Assembly: GCA_035048485.1 (NCBI GenBank)
Contig: CM068584.1
Location: 55,553,739-55,617,738 of the forward strand
Length of the DNA stretch: 64,000 nucleotides
Direction: 5' to 3'
Source: Pteria penguin
Lineage: Eukaryota > Mollusca > Bivalvia > Pterioida > Pteriidae
In this document: one piece after another, positions 11,478 through 22,572 of the stretch
How positions within the stretch are numbered: position 1 is the stretch's first letter
Layout: each line of letters starts with the position of its first letter
Notes under the pieces: model-generated
Databases searched by the model: none
The model's input: only the letters and a program-made list of their open reading frames with translations
Told to the model about the DNA's origin: nothing
Program-made: the position numbers and the translations under genes

Positions 11478-12147
11478 GAGAAAAGAAAATAATTCAGTCT
11501 CACAACCACCCACCCTCCAGGGAGTGTCAACAGGGACCGGGCAATACACTGTGGATCTCCAACAGCAATGCACTGGAGTGGTTGAGAGAGTATACTCGAC
11601 CATAAAGAAAAGAAATGCATTTAACTGCAGAAAAGATAACTCGGGTACCAGTCGAGAGTACATTTCAGAACAGTCAATGTCATGCAAATACTTTCCATTT
11701 ACAATCGATTGGCCCATATGCCACCGCCTTCTCAAATGAAAAGTTGGAAAATGCTATGTATGACATACAAAACAAAAAACTAGACAATGTAGATAGTATT
11801 TCAAGATGTAATAAGCAAGATAAATGAGGGCTTGGCATGACAAAGCCGATTGATCAGGATCGGGCCCATCCGACCGCCCGTCTAGTTGAAGTAAGGGCCA
11901 AAGTGGAGTGTTGGACAGAAACAAACCGCAGTTTGAATATAACCTCAGCCACCAGGATCCCGTCCTCCAACGACACGGGTTGCATTCCACGGCAAACAGA
12001 ATGCCTCATATGGTCTATAACCGCGACCAGCAAGAGGGTGCTTGGGAATCTTTCATAAAAATTCCCCGGGTGCCTCATTTAGTCGCCTCATACGACACGC
12101 AAGAGGTACGGAGGTCCTATTCTTATCACCCCGGGGACCCCACGGGG

Positions 12148-12160
12148 GTGTTAAAAGACG
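12148..12160. repeat. Target-site duplication, LINE 5' side
   Basis: GTGTTAAAAGACG, identical to 6248-6260. Confidence 0.85.
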
Positions 12161-13510
12161 CAGTGAGTGGTAAAAGACTGAAAAAGAAAAATAAGCACAA
12201 TAAAGAACTTGTGCAAACTCACTTGACCATACAATGAATTTTTGCATAAAATCAAATTAAATTTACATTTCACACAAAATAAACTTTGTTGATAAAATAC
12301 TTCTTGTAATGAAATTAATACAAAATTTCACATCACAGTTATTATTAAGATAGTGAATTAAATGTAACTTTCGAAACACTGATTGCGTGTACTTTCATAT
12401 TTTCAATACATGAATACATTTTATGAATGTCAAGGTCAGTTTTGCAAAAAAAATAGAAACTTCCCATTGACAGCATTTTAATAGAATATAGAAAGATAAA
12501 CTTATGCATATTTCACTTATATAGATGTTTTTCTCACAAAACAACAATACAAATGCAATAAAAATAATGATTACTTACTCCATAATTGGCTAAAGATTTG
12601 ACAAAATTCATAACAGCAAAAACACAATCTGATCATGAAATACAAACGGCCGCCAAACGTGTATAAACGTTTACTGAAGCGTTCTCATGTACAAAGAAAG
12701 ATATCTAGTTGATAGGCATTACAGAGGGAAAATTAGTAATATAACCTAACCTATCAGGGGCAGATCCCGGGGAGCTCCTTCATTAGAGCGTTGAAAAACC
12801 AATTTTTGTGGTTAAAAATTGAGGTCAAGTATTTTGTGCCGACTTGTTAATGCATAGTTGATGTGGTATGTATATGTATTCACGGCAGTTGATAGCCTAA
12901 AATCGTATCTTATAATGCAGTTATGTTGATTGCTGAGAATAATTGTACTTAACAATATTTGATTTACCTAATACTATTGCATCTGGGGACTGGGGCAGCT
13001 GCCACAAGTAATTAAAATATAACAAATACAATACAATACTAAATTGACAATAGTACTTATCAATACAAATTCACGTCTGAGTAGTTTCAAGTCTGGTGCT
13101 GAGAAGAACAAAACTCGTCGGGTCACGTGAGAGCTCTCAGGGAAGTACTTCCTGGGTCGCGGAAATGCCGATTTTACTGAATGCCCGATCCGGTATTTTC
13201 ATAAGCCATTACACTCCTCCCTGTTTTATTTTGGAATCTCATTCACCTGAAAACGCCGACCTAGCTGATGAATCAACCAAGCCAACAAAAATATAGTTAC
13301 GCAGCACAGTTAAGGCCGCGTTCGTCTTTTTTCCTAATAAGATTGAATATTATTTTTCCTGTCCCATATTGTCTTATTTAGCTATTATCTTTACATGACT
13401 TATTATTTTTTAATTTAACACATGTTCCGAATTGCGTTCCATACATATTTGTAATTGTCACATGACTTCATAGCAACATAAATCTAAAAATAGAACAATG
13501 TCAAAGCACC
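12161..13510. other. Intergenic sequence with one dispersed repeat motif
   Basis: No gene was recognised. Positions 12751-12790 (ctatcaggggcagatccc...) match the reverse complement of about 40144-40180 at roughly nine of ten bases. The CAGGGGC-GATCC core resembles termini of hAT-type elements, but no complete element could be delimited. Confidence 0.45.
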
Positions 13511-13833
13511 GTAAATTTTTCAAAAGCACCCCCTCTTACCCTATCATTAATAGCATGAAATTCATATCATTTCCTTCGTTGTATCTCTTTCTTTAGTAAA
13601 AGTGCTGCGGGATCATGGGAAATTCCATTTATAATTATATAATGAACAAAATTAACGAGTGTCATACGAAAAAGCGTCATTTTTCGATCTATTTTATGTT
13701 AATGCCGAGTTATTTGTTATTATAGTAGGATCCCGCAGCATTTTTCATATAGGAAATTTTATCAACTTTTCATATATCTAAAGACTTTTATCATCATTTG
13801 TCGATATGAGGGGGTGCTTTTAATTTTTCTGCA
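13511..13833. mobile_element. Imperfect palindromic MITE
   Basis: The left end gtaaatttttcaaaagcacc and the right end (inverted) gcagaaaaattaaaagcacc are complementary, and both continue into CCCTC. A second internal inverted pair, GTGCTGCGGGATC (about 13603) and GATCCCGCAGCA (about 13729), lies inside. The arms are only partly matched. There is no ORF, and the class could not be assigned. Confidence 0.65.
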
Positions 13834-14779
13834 ATGTTGTTAGATAAACGAGTGCTTAGATTATATTTCAAACGTTTCGGAGACGTCGGGAAAAGCAAGT
13901 AAATCCTAGATCTAAAAATAGACGAATAACTTTGTTATCCGCGAAATTTAACTTGTCAAGGAGAATTAAGGAAAGAACAATATCTTGAAAAAAAGATATA
14001 ATATGTAATATATAGATATACACTTCCCGAATCCGTAAAACCTATATACATGTGTATATAATATTATCGTTATACAATGTATAAAAAGTGTGGGTCTCGA
14101 TTATATATAGAAAAACACCAAAATATGTCAAATAATTCATGTGAAATCGTTGTTTCTTTAATCTTTTTTTTTTTTAGTTTTAAAATAGTTACAATTGCTT
14201 TTCATCTGATAAAAAGGCCTTTCTTCATCTTCGCATGCTATGTTATTCACCTTTTAACGTGCACCTGTTTTCTCGATTCCCCAAGCATTCAATCGACACT
14301 GAAGATGCAGTGGCCATGACTACAATCTACGGGGTTCATTCAAAATTTGTTACTATTAATGGGTCGTCTCAAAATGTATCAATAATTAAATGATAAAGCA
14401 CTAAATTATTAAATAAACTTTAACTTATACAGTTTTCTTGAAATTAGAAATATAAAATCATAATAATGCATGCTTAAAGGCGTTGCCAAGGACCATGGAA
14501 ACACGGGGGCTATGACGTCAATATCATTGCAACGTTTTCGCGGAAAAAAATCTTGCATCTCTTCAAAAAACGCCTTAACTATGCTGCGCAGTGCATAATT
14601 GTAATTTGACCCAGACAATCAAATATGCCCGAACCAATACATTGGTAAAAAGTCATCTGACACGAACAATCAGGGTATGTCCAAATCTGTAATGGATCCA
14701 CCATGCCATTGATCTTATGGTCCGGTCCATTTTTGAGAGTCACTGCCAAGAGTAGGGATACAGGAATATGCAATTAATG
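13834..14779. other. Intergenic sequence
   Basis: No gene or RNA was recognised. Short open frames at 14077-14319 (+) and 14409-14773 (-) carry no recognisable domain. Confidence 0.4.
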
Positions 14780-15100
14780 AAGTTTGGATGTTGATTCCTA
14801 CTCATCCTGGGGCATGCAAGTTGAATCGGTCTCCAAAAGTATACGCTCCATTGGAGTAGACTGGAGTGCCTGGATTTGGTTCTTATGGAATCCAGGATAA
14901 GCATTAGGGAACTTCTCCCTCATTTCCTGAACCATATCACTGTCTCCGGTGAACCATGGTTGTGCAACCTCTGGCTAGGACTGCGGGTCTTGCAAGGATA
15001 TTCTGGGCCTTTGCATGCACATCAGATTACCACGAAGATGACTGATCAGGTCTGGCCGAGGCTTAGACAGCGTTTCGTGCTGTTTCTTCCATGACAATTA
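14780..15100 (-). pseudogene. TatD-type deoxyribonuclease C-terminal remnant
   Basis: The minus strand reads WFTGDSDMVQEMREKFPNAY followed a little later by STPMERILLETDS and a stop near 14800. This matches the C-terminal TatD pattern (CFTG block, then P-x-E-R-x-L-L-E-T-D, the last Asp being metal-binding). The Pro-Tyr usually following TD is lost, and the upstream frame has stops. It is a short degraded copy, probably of a TATDN2-like gene or an element carrying one. Confidence 0.5.
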
Positions 15101-16375
15101 CACGTGTAACAGGCGGCTATTAAACCGCAGACACAAAAGCTAAAACCTCAAACAATTGCTTGACGCGATGATTCCTATGCATAAAATGCCACTGGTGATC
15201 AGCCCGTCGGGTCAGGAGATGTAAGTTTCTATCCCGCTTCTATCTCCGGATTTGAAGTTATGGCCTGAACAGAAATAAACAGCTTTGCCGTAAAATGAAG
15301 ACCAATAGAATAACAAGTTCATGATTTATTCTATGAATGGCAAGTTCAAGAATAGTATAACAATTGTAAATTTCAAAGTAAATTTGGCACTAGATCTACA
15401 TAGTAAATAACAAGTTATAGAAAATGTCGATATCCCAATGTATAACGTTTAACAAGTCATACTACAAATTTAAATACCAGAACATTTTGACCACAAATAG
15501 TTTCAAAGAAATGTGAAATAAGCCAAACACATAATACAGGACAAAGACACTTAGAAATGGGCGGGCTTACCAAATCGTTTTTCTTAGGGCATAGGAGCAT
15601 TGTTTTACAACATGGTTTCACTATATATATCACATAACACAGGTAACAAAGGCTACTTTGACAATACTCAATTTTAGAACTGATGTTAAACAAGTTCAGT
15701 ACAAAATATTGTAATGTTAATGTAATACATGAATGTTAATTTGTTAAATTATATACTATAAATTTTGTAATATGTAAAAATAGATTATTTAACAATTTAC
15801 ATGTTTTTGTCTCTCTTTCAATATTGGAAACATGAACAATACTGTCAGTAATGTAAAATGAAGTAGATCTTCTCCAACGTTCTTAATGACAAACGGTAAG
15901 AAGTGATAAGTGTTTAGCACAAATAAAGACATCCAAAATGATTTCAAGTAGATTAAATGTTACAACATTCAAAAAGTACATAAAGAAGAAATTTGTCTGG
16001 AATTTATAAATGCCAACCGTTACACTTCCCCGATGTCAAGACTGAACTCGTGAAGGTTTGTCTGAGGTACTTCAGTGGAGTGAAGGTCCTTACTAGCGAG
16101 GTGTTTTAGTCGATAGCTCTATATTGCAGTAGTGTTAGAATATGTAGTGAATGTTTATTACTTACCTCATAGCTCGTTTGATTTATCTTTTATTAGAGCT
16201 GGAGGGATAGGCTGGAATCCTGTGTTTTACAGACCAGTAGGTAGGATGTCGGTTTCCTACAAGTAGAACACCTTGTTCAGTAGCCTAATTTTTGGGAGAA
16301 ATTTGTAGGATAAATGAAGTTGCTAATTCATTATATTTTATACTTGCCATTGTCATACAATTTAGTATTTTCAGT
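15101..16375. other. Intergenic sequence
   Basis: No gene was recognised. The ORF at 15457-15693 (-) is hydrophobic low-information sequence without a domain. Confidence 0.4.
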
Positions 16376-16675
16376 ATGTCCTCGTATGAGACCAGGTTGG
16401 ATCCTCTCTGATGTGTTGGACTTAGATGACTTTAACCCATACATCGACGACGAACAGAGACCTGTTTGGCCAACCAGTGGTGGTGTTTGCTGTCCTGTGA
16501 ATGGGTGTTTCCAAGACTTAACAATTTTCGCAAATTCCGCAAGCATTGGTCGGCGGTGCATTTAAAGTTTATAGATCTTCATACTTGCCCAAAGTCACAG
16601 TGCAGTTTTGGAGCCAGAGAACGGTTCCATGTTACTCAGCATGTCAAGAAAATTCACCGGGAAACCTTACTATAA
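16376..16675 (+). pseudogene. Two-finger C2H2 gene fragment, frameshifted
   Basis: An acceptor-like ttttcag precedes 16376. One frame reads through CCPVNGCFQD and then degenerates. The next frame picks up with FRKFRKHWSAVH, then CPKSQCSFGARERFHVTQH and KKIH. Together they outline two C2H2 fingers (CX4C...HX4H type) broken by a shift near 16515. It may be a terminal exon of a zinc-finger gene or a relic carried by a transposon. No other exons were identified. Confidence 0.45.
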
Positions 16676-17005
16676 TGCCTGTGTGCTAAGTGTGGGACGT
16701 CAGGCTATCCCTGCCGACTTCTACATATACAGTAAATATATATATATGTAAATATTTAAACAAAACCGACCTTAGTTCATATATATATATGCTAGAAACT
16801 TATCTCCCAAGAAACTTAATTACCTCAAAGTTATAAAATGCCAAAGTTACGCAATATTCAAAATAAAAAAAAAACCCATTTCAAAGATAAATTTTGAAGG
16901 AAACAAAATTGAAAATTGCCATTGATAGTGCTATACATGATGTTTATAGTTTTGCTGTTTTACATAATAATACAGACTATATACAAGACAAATGCTATAT
17001 ACAAC
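16676..17005. other. AT-rich spacer
   Basis: TA-dinucleotide tracts near 16735-16790. The minus-strand 3' end of the old Gypsy element may extend into it, but no LTR was recognised. Confidence 0.35.
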
Positions 17006-17964
17006 TCAGAGAGAATAAATTTGGGATTTTTTAATTCCATCCCCCGGCTGAGAAAAGATGGGGGAATGCGAATCTAAAACAGGAGAGGGCAGTGGCAGTT
17101 CTGTTGCATCTAAGGAATTTTCTGACATAGTGGTGTCAGGACTATCTTGGTTCCATGCCAAAGGCATATTTTCACATGTATGTGGCTTCAAATGATCAAT
17201 GTGAACCACAATAGGATTCGAATCAGGGGATCTTTCTATCATGCAAGTGACATCTGAACGGTTTCTTAAGACTTTGAAAGGACCAGTCCAACCAAGTCCC
17301 AATTTAACATTTGCAGAAGGAGGATACCATCTCCATACAAAGTCACCCGGATTATACTGTCTTTGTTTTATATTCCTGTCATACTACTTCTTTTGTCTCT
17401 TTGCAGCATTATTTAAACTTTCATTTGCAAAATTGAAAACTTTTTCCATGCTATGTTTTAACCACTCAACATATTGAACAGGAAAGAAACAAAAACGGGT
17501 CCCCTACCATTAAATCTAAAGGAAGCTTAATTTCTCTACCTAACATCATACGGTTGAGTGAACATTTAGTGCTTTCTTGGAAAGTGGACCTATAAGCCAT
17601 AAGAACATAGGGCAAGTAATCACCCCAGTCCTCCCTCTGTGGATTAACAAAAACTTTAAGCTTTTGTTGTGTTTTGTTACACCTTTCCACAAGGCCATCA
17701 GAATTTGGTCTATATGGTGTGCATCATGTTTTATCAATGTCAAGAATTTTACACATCTGTTTGAATAATTCTGACTCAAATTCCCTGCCTTGGTCTGTAT
17801 GTATTTGTATAGGACCACCAAAACGTGCAATGAAATGTGTGCATAATTTGTCTGCAACTGTAAGTGCTGTGTGATCTGTAGTTGCGTATGCTTCTACCCA
17901 CTAGGTGAAGTAATCACTTATCACAATAATGTATTCATTGCCATCATTCGTTAAAGGACAAGGC

Positions 17965-17969
17965 CCTAC
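17965..17969. repeat. Target-site duplication, left
   Basis: CCTAC, repeated at 22568-22572 around the younger Gypsy. Confidence 0.85.
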
Positions 17970-18150
17970 TGTCATGTATGCATCCGGAATCTATAATACC
18001 GGTTTGGTTTTGTATTTACTCTATGCTTGTGTTATCCTGTCAATAAAATCACACGTGTTCTGTAGCTGCGGTCTCCAGTTATTACTACCTTATCTTACCC
18101 CAGTTCAACTATTAAAGTGTCTCAGCGATGCACAAATTATAAACACAACA
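17970..18150 (+). repeat. 5' LTR of Mag-like Gypsy
   Basis: 181 bp, begins TGTCATGTATGCATCCGG and ends AAACACAACA. It contains AATAAA (about 18041) that could serve as polyadenylation signal. In the right LTR the same site reads AATGAA. Confidence 0.9.
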
Positions 18151-18168
18151 TTGGCGACGAGTGTAAAC
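18151..18168 (+). promoter_or_regulatory. Primer-binding site region
   Basis: TTGGCGACGAGTG immediately follows the 5' LTR. This is the usual place and style (TGGCGA...) for the tRNA primer site of Gypsy elements. The tRNA was not identified. Confidence 0.65.
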
Positions 18169-18172
18169 AATC

Positions 18173-19693
18173 ATGGCACACGCGGTTATAGGTAAGATAA
18201 ATAATTTTGACCAAGGAGTGGAATCATGGGAATCGTACAGTGAACGTCTCGACCAATTTTTCGTGGTGAACGAAATCAAGGAGGATAAACAAGTAGCAAC
18301 TTTGCTTTCACTTGTCGGTCCTAGAACGTACGACTTGCTCAAAAACTTATGTGCACCTGAACTACCTAAATCGAAGGACTTCAAAGGTCTGTCGGAACTT
18401 CTGTCCAAACACTTCAATCCTACACCGTTGGTTATCGCAGAACGTTTTCGTTTTCACAAGCGAGATATGAACACCGGAGAAACTGTATTACAATATATAG
18501 CAGAACTACGCAAATTAGCTCGTTACTGCAAGTTCGATGCTCAACTAAATGACTCGCTCCGTGATCGTTTCGTTTGTGGCCTGCGATACGCGAACATCCA
18601 AAAAAGGCTTCTCTCCGAAAGCAATCTAACTCTTGATAGGGCTATCGAATTAGCCACAGCTATGGAGACAGCAGCGTCAGATGCTTCTGAACTGCAAGGC
18701 CAAAGGCACCCGCAGCCTGTGCACAAGGTCAAATCAAATTCAAATTATCAAGGACGTAAACCACACAAGCCCAAACATACACCCGAGCAACAGCAACATT
18801 CTCAGTCGAATCAGTGTTTTCGTTGTCTTGGGGACCATGCTCCAAAAACTTGTAAACATATAAACTCTGTTTGCAAGTATTGCAACATTAAAGGTCACAT
18901 TGAACGTGCTTGTATGCGCAAAAACAAGCACTTGCGTCGAAACTCTAGATCCGTACATCAAGTTGAACAGAGTGACGAGGAGCCCATACAGTATGTGGAC
19001 GTCAACTCATTGAGGCACTCAAGTCCGATTGTAGTGACACCAGAAATTGGTAACCGTAAAATTGACATGGAACTTGATACGGGTTCTGCACTCACAATTA
19101 TATCCGAGAAAGTTTTTCGGGAAAACTTCAAGAAGGTAAAACTGGACAAGGATCGTACACCTTTAAAGAGCTTTTCAGGACACACGCTCACACCGCTTGG
19201 TAAAGCCAAAGTCGACGTGCATCTAAACGGTCAGACTGCACAATTGGACCTATATGTAGTGGCAATCAACAGTCCATCGCTATTCGGTCGCGATTGGTTG
19301 TATGCGCTGAAATTAAACTGGCACGAGATTAAGTCCATACGCGCTGTATCTAACCCTTCAACACTCAAGACAGTGCTAGATAAGCACAATGCCGTGTTTT
19401 TGCCTGAACTTGGTAAAATGAAAGACATAACTGCACACTTGCACATTAAGGAGAACGCACAACCGAAATTTCTAAAGGCTCGTAGTGTACCTTTTGCTCT
19501 GCGCCCGAAAATAGAGAGCGAACTTGATCGTCTACAAGCACAGGGAGTTATTTCACCTGTCAAGCACAGTGACTGGGCAACGCCTATCGTGCCTGCTTTA
19601 AAAAAAAGAATGGTAGTGTGCGAATTTGTGGCGACTATCGCGTTACCGTCAACTCAGCTATTAACATTGAACAGTACCCCCTACCAAAGGTAA
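18173..19693 (+). CDS. Gypsy Gag-protease and N-terminal RT part
   Basis: A 506-aa frame. Residues about 1-170 are a retrotransposon Gag domain. Two CCHC knuckles follow (CFRCLGDHAPKTC and CKYCNIKGHIERAC, about 220-250). The aspartic protease has MELDTGSALTIIS (about 300). The last part reaches the reverse-transcriptase entry (SDWATPIVPALKK). The frame is lost in an A8 homopolymer near 19600, and the polymerase continues in the next frame. This could be a one-base slip in the copy or a programmed shift. The contiguous logic of the RT fold across the junction favours a mutation or assembly error. Confidence 0.85.
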   Translation: MAHAVIGKINNFDQGVESWESYSERLDQFFVVNEIKEDKQVATLLSLVGPRTYDLLKNLCAPELPKSKDFKGLSELLSKHFNPTPLVIAERFRFHKRDMNTGETVLQYIAELRKLARYCKFDAQLNDSLRDRFVCGLRYANIQKRLLSESNLTLDRAIELATAMETAASDASELQGQRHPQPVHKVKSNSNYQGRKPHKPKHTPEQQQHSQSNQCFRCLGDHAPKTCKHINSVCKYCNIKGHIERACMRKNKHLRRNSRSVHQVEQSDEEPIQYVDVNSLRHSSPIVVTPEIGNRKIDMELDTGSALTIISEKVFRENFKKVKLDKDRTPLKSFSGHTLTPLGKAKVDVHLNGQTAQLDLYVVAINSPSLFGRDWLYALKLNWHEIKSIRAVSNPSTLKTVLDKHNAVFLPELGKMKDITAHLHIKENAQPKFLKARSVPFALRPKIESELDRLQAQGVISPVKHSDWATPIVPALKKRMVVCEFVATIALPSTQLLTLNSTPYQR

Positions 19694-22101
19694 CCGATAT
19701 CTTTGCAAATCTGAGTGGTGGGCAAAAGTTCTCGAAAATCGACTTAACCCAGGCTTATCACCAGATGGAGCTGGATGAGGAATCCAAGAGACTGCTCGTG
19801 ATCAATACACACAAGGGACTTTTCATGTACAATCGTCTCGTATTTGGTGTTTCGTCATCGCCAGCCATATGGCAAAGAGCAATCGAACAAGTGCTCCAGG
19901 GCATCAATCACACACAGTGTATCCTTGATGACATCATCATCACCGGGGCAACCGAGGCCGAACACTTATCCAACTTGGATACCGTTCTACAGCGTCTTGA
20001 AGAATATGGGCTGAAAGCCAATTTATCAAAGTGTGAATTCTTCAAAGATCGTGCAGCCTACTGTGGACATGAGGTTGACAAATCGGGAATCCATAAGTCA
20101 CCCGAAAAGATTAGCGCCATCGCGAACGCTCCGATGCCCGAGAACGTACAACTCCGAGCATTCCTAGGCTTGGTTACGTACTACCATCGTTTCGTGCCGA
20201 ACTTATCTACTGTTGTTGCACCACTCAATGAACTTCTACATGATAACGTAGTTTGGAACTGGAACGAATCTCGAGACCGTGCATTTCAAGAAATCAAGGA
20301 CATATTGACATCTGATCTTGTTCTATGCCATTATGACCCGAAATTACCGCTCAAGCTAGCGTGCGATGCATCACCTTATGGCATAGGTTGTGTTCTCTCG
20401 CACGTATTTCCAAATAATGTGGAACGCCCGATAGCTTACGCGTCTCGGACCTTGCGCAAATCTGAGAAAGGTTATGCACAGATCGACAAAGAGGCATTAT
20501 CTCTGTATTGGGGAGTACAGAAATTCAACGATTATTTGTATGGTAGACATTTCACGCTTGTGACCGATCACAAGCCATTACTCAGCATTCTGAGTCCATC
20601 AAAAGCTTTGCCGACCATGACTGCTGCAAGATTACAGCGTTATGCGATTTTCTTGTCCGGATACTCTTATGACATTGAATTTAGGAGTACACACGCGCAT
20701 TGCAACGCAGACGCACTATCGCGTTTACCTGTTACAGTCCAGGAAACGGAACCCGATGAGATTTCCATATTCTACAGTGCGCAATTCGATACCTTACCAG
20801 TGACTTGTGACCAAGTTCGCACGCATACTCAACGTGATCCAACATTGTCACAAATTCTAGACTTTGCGAAGAGTGGCAGTTATCCGAAAAATTGCGATCC
20901 AAAATTGAGACCGTATTATGATCGTAAAGAATGCCTAACAGTCCACCAAGGATGTCTTATGTTTGGCAATCGTGTCATCATACCAGAATCGCTACAGGAA
21001 TCGGTCCTCCATGAACTACACAGTGAACACCCGGGAATAGTTCGCATGAAAACTCATGCCCGCGCTTTCGTGTGGTGGCCAAATATTGACCGAGATCTGG
21101 AACACGCAGTCCAGACCTGTACCGGTTGTTCATCTACCCAGCGCGCGCCGCCAGCCGCACCGATACATCTTTGGGACTGGCCCAATCAACTATGGTATCG
21201 ACTACATTTAGATTTTGCTGGGCCATTCAAAAACCGTATGTTTTTGATGGTAGTTGACTCGCACAGCAAATGGCCAGAGGTGTTTCAGATGAATTCGACC
21301 ACTGCAACCGCTACAATTAGTGTTTTGCGAAGGCTCTTCGCTCAATTTGGCATACCGAGAGAAATTGTATCGGACAACGGACCACAATTCATTTCCCAGG
21401 AAATGAAGCAGTTTTTCAAGTCCAATGGCATACGTCACATGACATCAGCGCCATTCCACCTGAGAACCAATGGACTTGCCGAGCGCTTCGTACAATCATT
21501 TAAGCAAGCAATCAAATCAGCTGAATCCGACTCAACATCTATGAATCAGAAACTTAGTGCTTTCTTGCTTAAGTATCGTACAACTCCACACGCAACCACC
21601 AATGAGACACCGTCGATGCTCATGTTTGGTCGCAACATCAGGACGCGACTAGATCTTATCAAGCCAAACACTCAAGATGTGGTACAAAGGAAACAGTATG
21701 TCGAGTCGAAGCATTGTGGTAACAAACTCCGTGAACTCAAAAAAGGTGACCTAGTACAAGTACGCGACTATCGAGATGGCCAAAAGTGGGCTAGTGGAAA
21801 TATTTTGTCGAAAACTGGACCACTGTCATATACAGTGGATACCGGAACCAAAATCTGGAGGCGCCACATTGACCAAATCCGTCAGTCGCAGTCGAATTTA
21901 CCATCCGCCAGTGTTGAAGCGTCCGTATCACCGCCTTTAACTTACATTCCACAGCCAACTGTGGAACAGGCTTCAAATTGCACCGACCAGACACCGGAAG
22001 TAAAACCGTCGGAACCTGAAATGATTAAGACACCAGCTACCACCCCACAAAGACGTTATCCAACCAGGAACCATCGTGCACCAGTTCGGATGGATCTGTG
22101 A
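19618..22101 (+). CDS. Gypsy Pol: RT, RNase H, integrase
   Basis: An 827-aa frame continuing the RT. RT motifs are FSKIDLTQAYHQ, VFGVSSSPA and the active-site CILDDIIIT (Leu instead of the usual Tyr before DD). RNase H has LACDASPYGIG and VTDHKPLL. The integrase has its zinc-binding H-H-C-C region ending CTGCSSTQ, then catalytic Asp in LDFAGPF, SDNGPQF and a downstream Glu in NGLAERFV. The C-terminus is basic (RRYPTRNHRAPVRMDL). The first about 20 residues overlap the gag-pro frame. No internal stop is seen. Confidence 0.88.
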   Translation: MRICGDYRVTVNSAINIEQYPLPKVTDIFANLSGGQKFSKIDLTQAYHQMELDEESKRLLVINTHKGLFMYNRLVFGVSSSPAIWQRAIEQVLQGINHTQCILDDIIITGATEAEHLSNLDTVLQRLEEYGLKANLSKCEFFKDRAAYCGHEVDKSGIHKSPEKISAIANAPMPENVQLRAFLGLVTYYHRFVPNLSTVVAPLNELLHDNVVWNWNESRDRAFQEIKDILTSDLVLCHYDPKLPLKLACDASPYGIGCVLSHVFPNNVERPIAYASRTLRKSEKGYAQIDKEALSLYWGVQKFNDYLYGRHFTLVTDHKPLLSILSPSKALPTMTAARLQRYAIFLSGYSYDIEFRSTHAHCNADALSRLPVTVQETEPDEISIFYSAQFDTLPVTCDQVRTHTQRDPTLSQILDFAKSGSYPKNCDPKLRPYYDRKECLTVHQGCLMFGNRVIIPESLQESVLHELHSEHPGIVRMKTHARAFVWWPNIDRDLEHAVQTCTGCSSTQRAPPAAPIHLWDWPNQLWYRLHLDFAGPFKNRMFLMVVDSHSKWPEVFQMNSTTATATISVLRRLFAQFGIPREIVSDNGPQFISQEMKQFFKSNGIRHMTSAPFHLRTNGLAERFVQSFKQAIKSAESDSTSMNQKLSAFLLKYRTTPHATTNETPSMLMFGRNIRTRLDLIKPNTQDVVQRKQYVESKHCGNKLRELKKGDLVQVRDYRDGQKWASGNILSKTGPLSYTVDTGTKIWRRHIDQIRQSQSNLPSASVEASVSPPLTYIPQPTVEQASNCTDQTPEVKPSEPEMIKTPATTPQRRYPTRNHRAPVRMDL

Positions 22102-22373
22102 ATTCTCACATGATACAGTGCAACAGGGCATAATAATCCCTGAGTATCATGTCACCTAGTTCATTTGTTGTATTGTTATTTCAACATGTTAAATGTTCTT
22201 AAATTGTTCATTGTTGATTACCTTTTCTTCTTTTCAGAATTTTATGAACACTCGAATTGACAATGGGACACTCACATTTTGAATCTAGTCAAAAAGCAAT
22301 GACATTATATAGTATATCAAGTAGATTTTGCATTATGTGCTTTAGTCAAGTTCTTTAATATTGTGTTTTGATT

Positions 22374-22386
22374 AAGAGGGGAGGAA
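22374..22386 (+). promoter_or_regulatory. Polypurine tract
   Basis: AAGAGGGGAGGAA directly precedes the 3' LTR and is the expected plus-strand primer. Confidence 0.75.
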
Positions 22387-22567
22387 TGTCATGTATGCAT
22401 CCGGAATCTATAATACCGGTTTGGTTTTGTATTTACTCTATGCTTGTGTTATCCTGTCAATGAAATCACACGTGTTCTGTAGCTGCGGTCTCCAGTTATT
22501 ACTACCTTACCTTACCCCAGTTCAACTATTCAAGTGTCTCAGCGATGCACAAATTATAAACACAACA
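22387..22567 (+). repeat. 3' LTR of Mag-like Gypsy
   Basis: 181 bp, three differences from the 5' LTR. Confidence 0.9.
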
Positions 22568-22572
22568 CCTAC
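22568..22572. repeat. Target-site duplication, right
   Basis: CCTAC, partner of 17965-17969. Confidence 0.85.

Larger units (their letters stand above)
6261..12147 (-). mobile_element. Full-length I-group LINE (non-LTR retrotransposon)
   Basis: A 5.9-kb element lies between perfect 13-bp target-site duplications. In element order it has a GC-richer 5'UTR (12147-11478), ORF1, ORF2 overlapping by ATGA, a short 3'UTR and a simple (TATC)n-type tail at 6261-6274. RNase H downstream of the reverse transcriptase, together with a zinc-knuckle ORF1, places it in the I group (I/Nimb-like). Both ORFs are intact and the duplication is perfect, so the insertion looks young and possibly mobile. Its 3' end (6277-6324) matches the tails of two SINEs in the window. 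Confidence 0.9.
17970..22567 (+). mobile_element. Mag-like Gypsy LTR retrotransposon with both LTRs
   Basis: A 4.6-kb element runs TGT...ACA with two 181-bp LTRs differing at three positions by eye (about 1.7 percent). A primer-binding region lies directly after the left LTR and a polypurine tract directly before the right one. A 5-bp duplication flanks it. It sits inside the integrase of an older Gypsy. Gag-protease and pol lie in different frames. Mag-type assignment rests on compact LTRs, gag-pol arrangement and sequence style. Confidence 0.92.

Noticed and set aside
10240..12237. Plus-strand open frames across the LINE ORF1 and 5'UTR
   Set aside because: They are antisense to a strongly supported coding sequence and have no domains.
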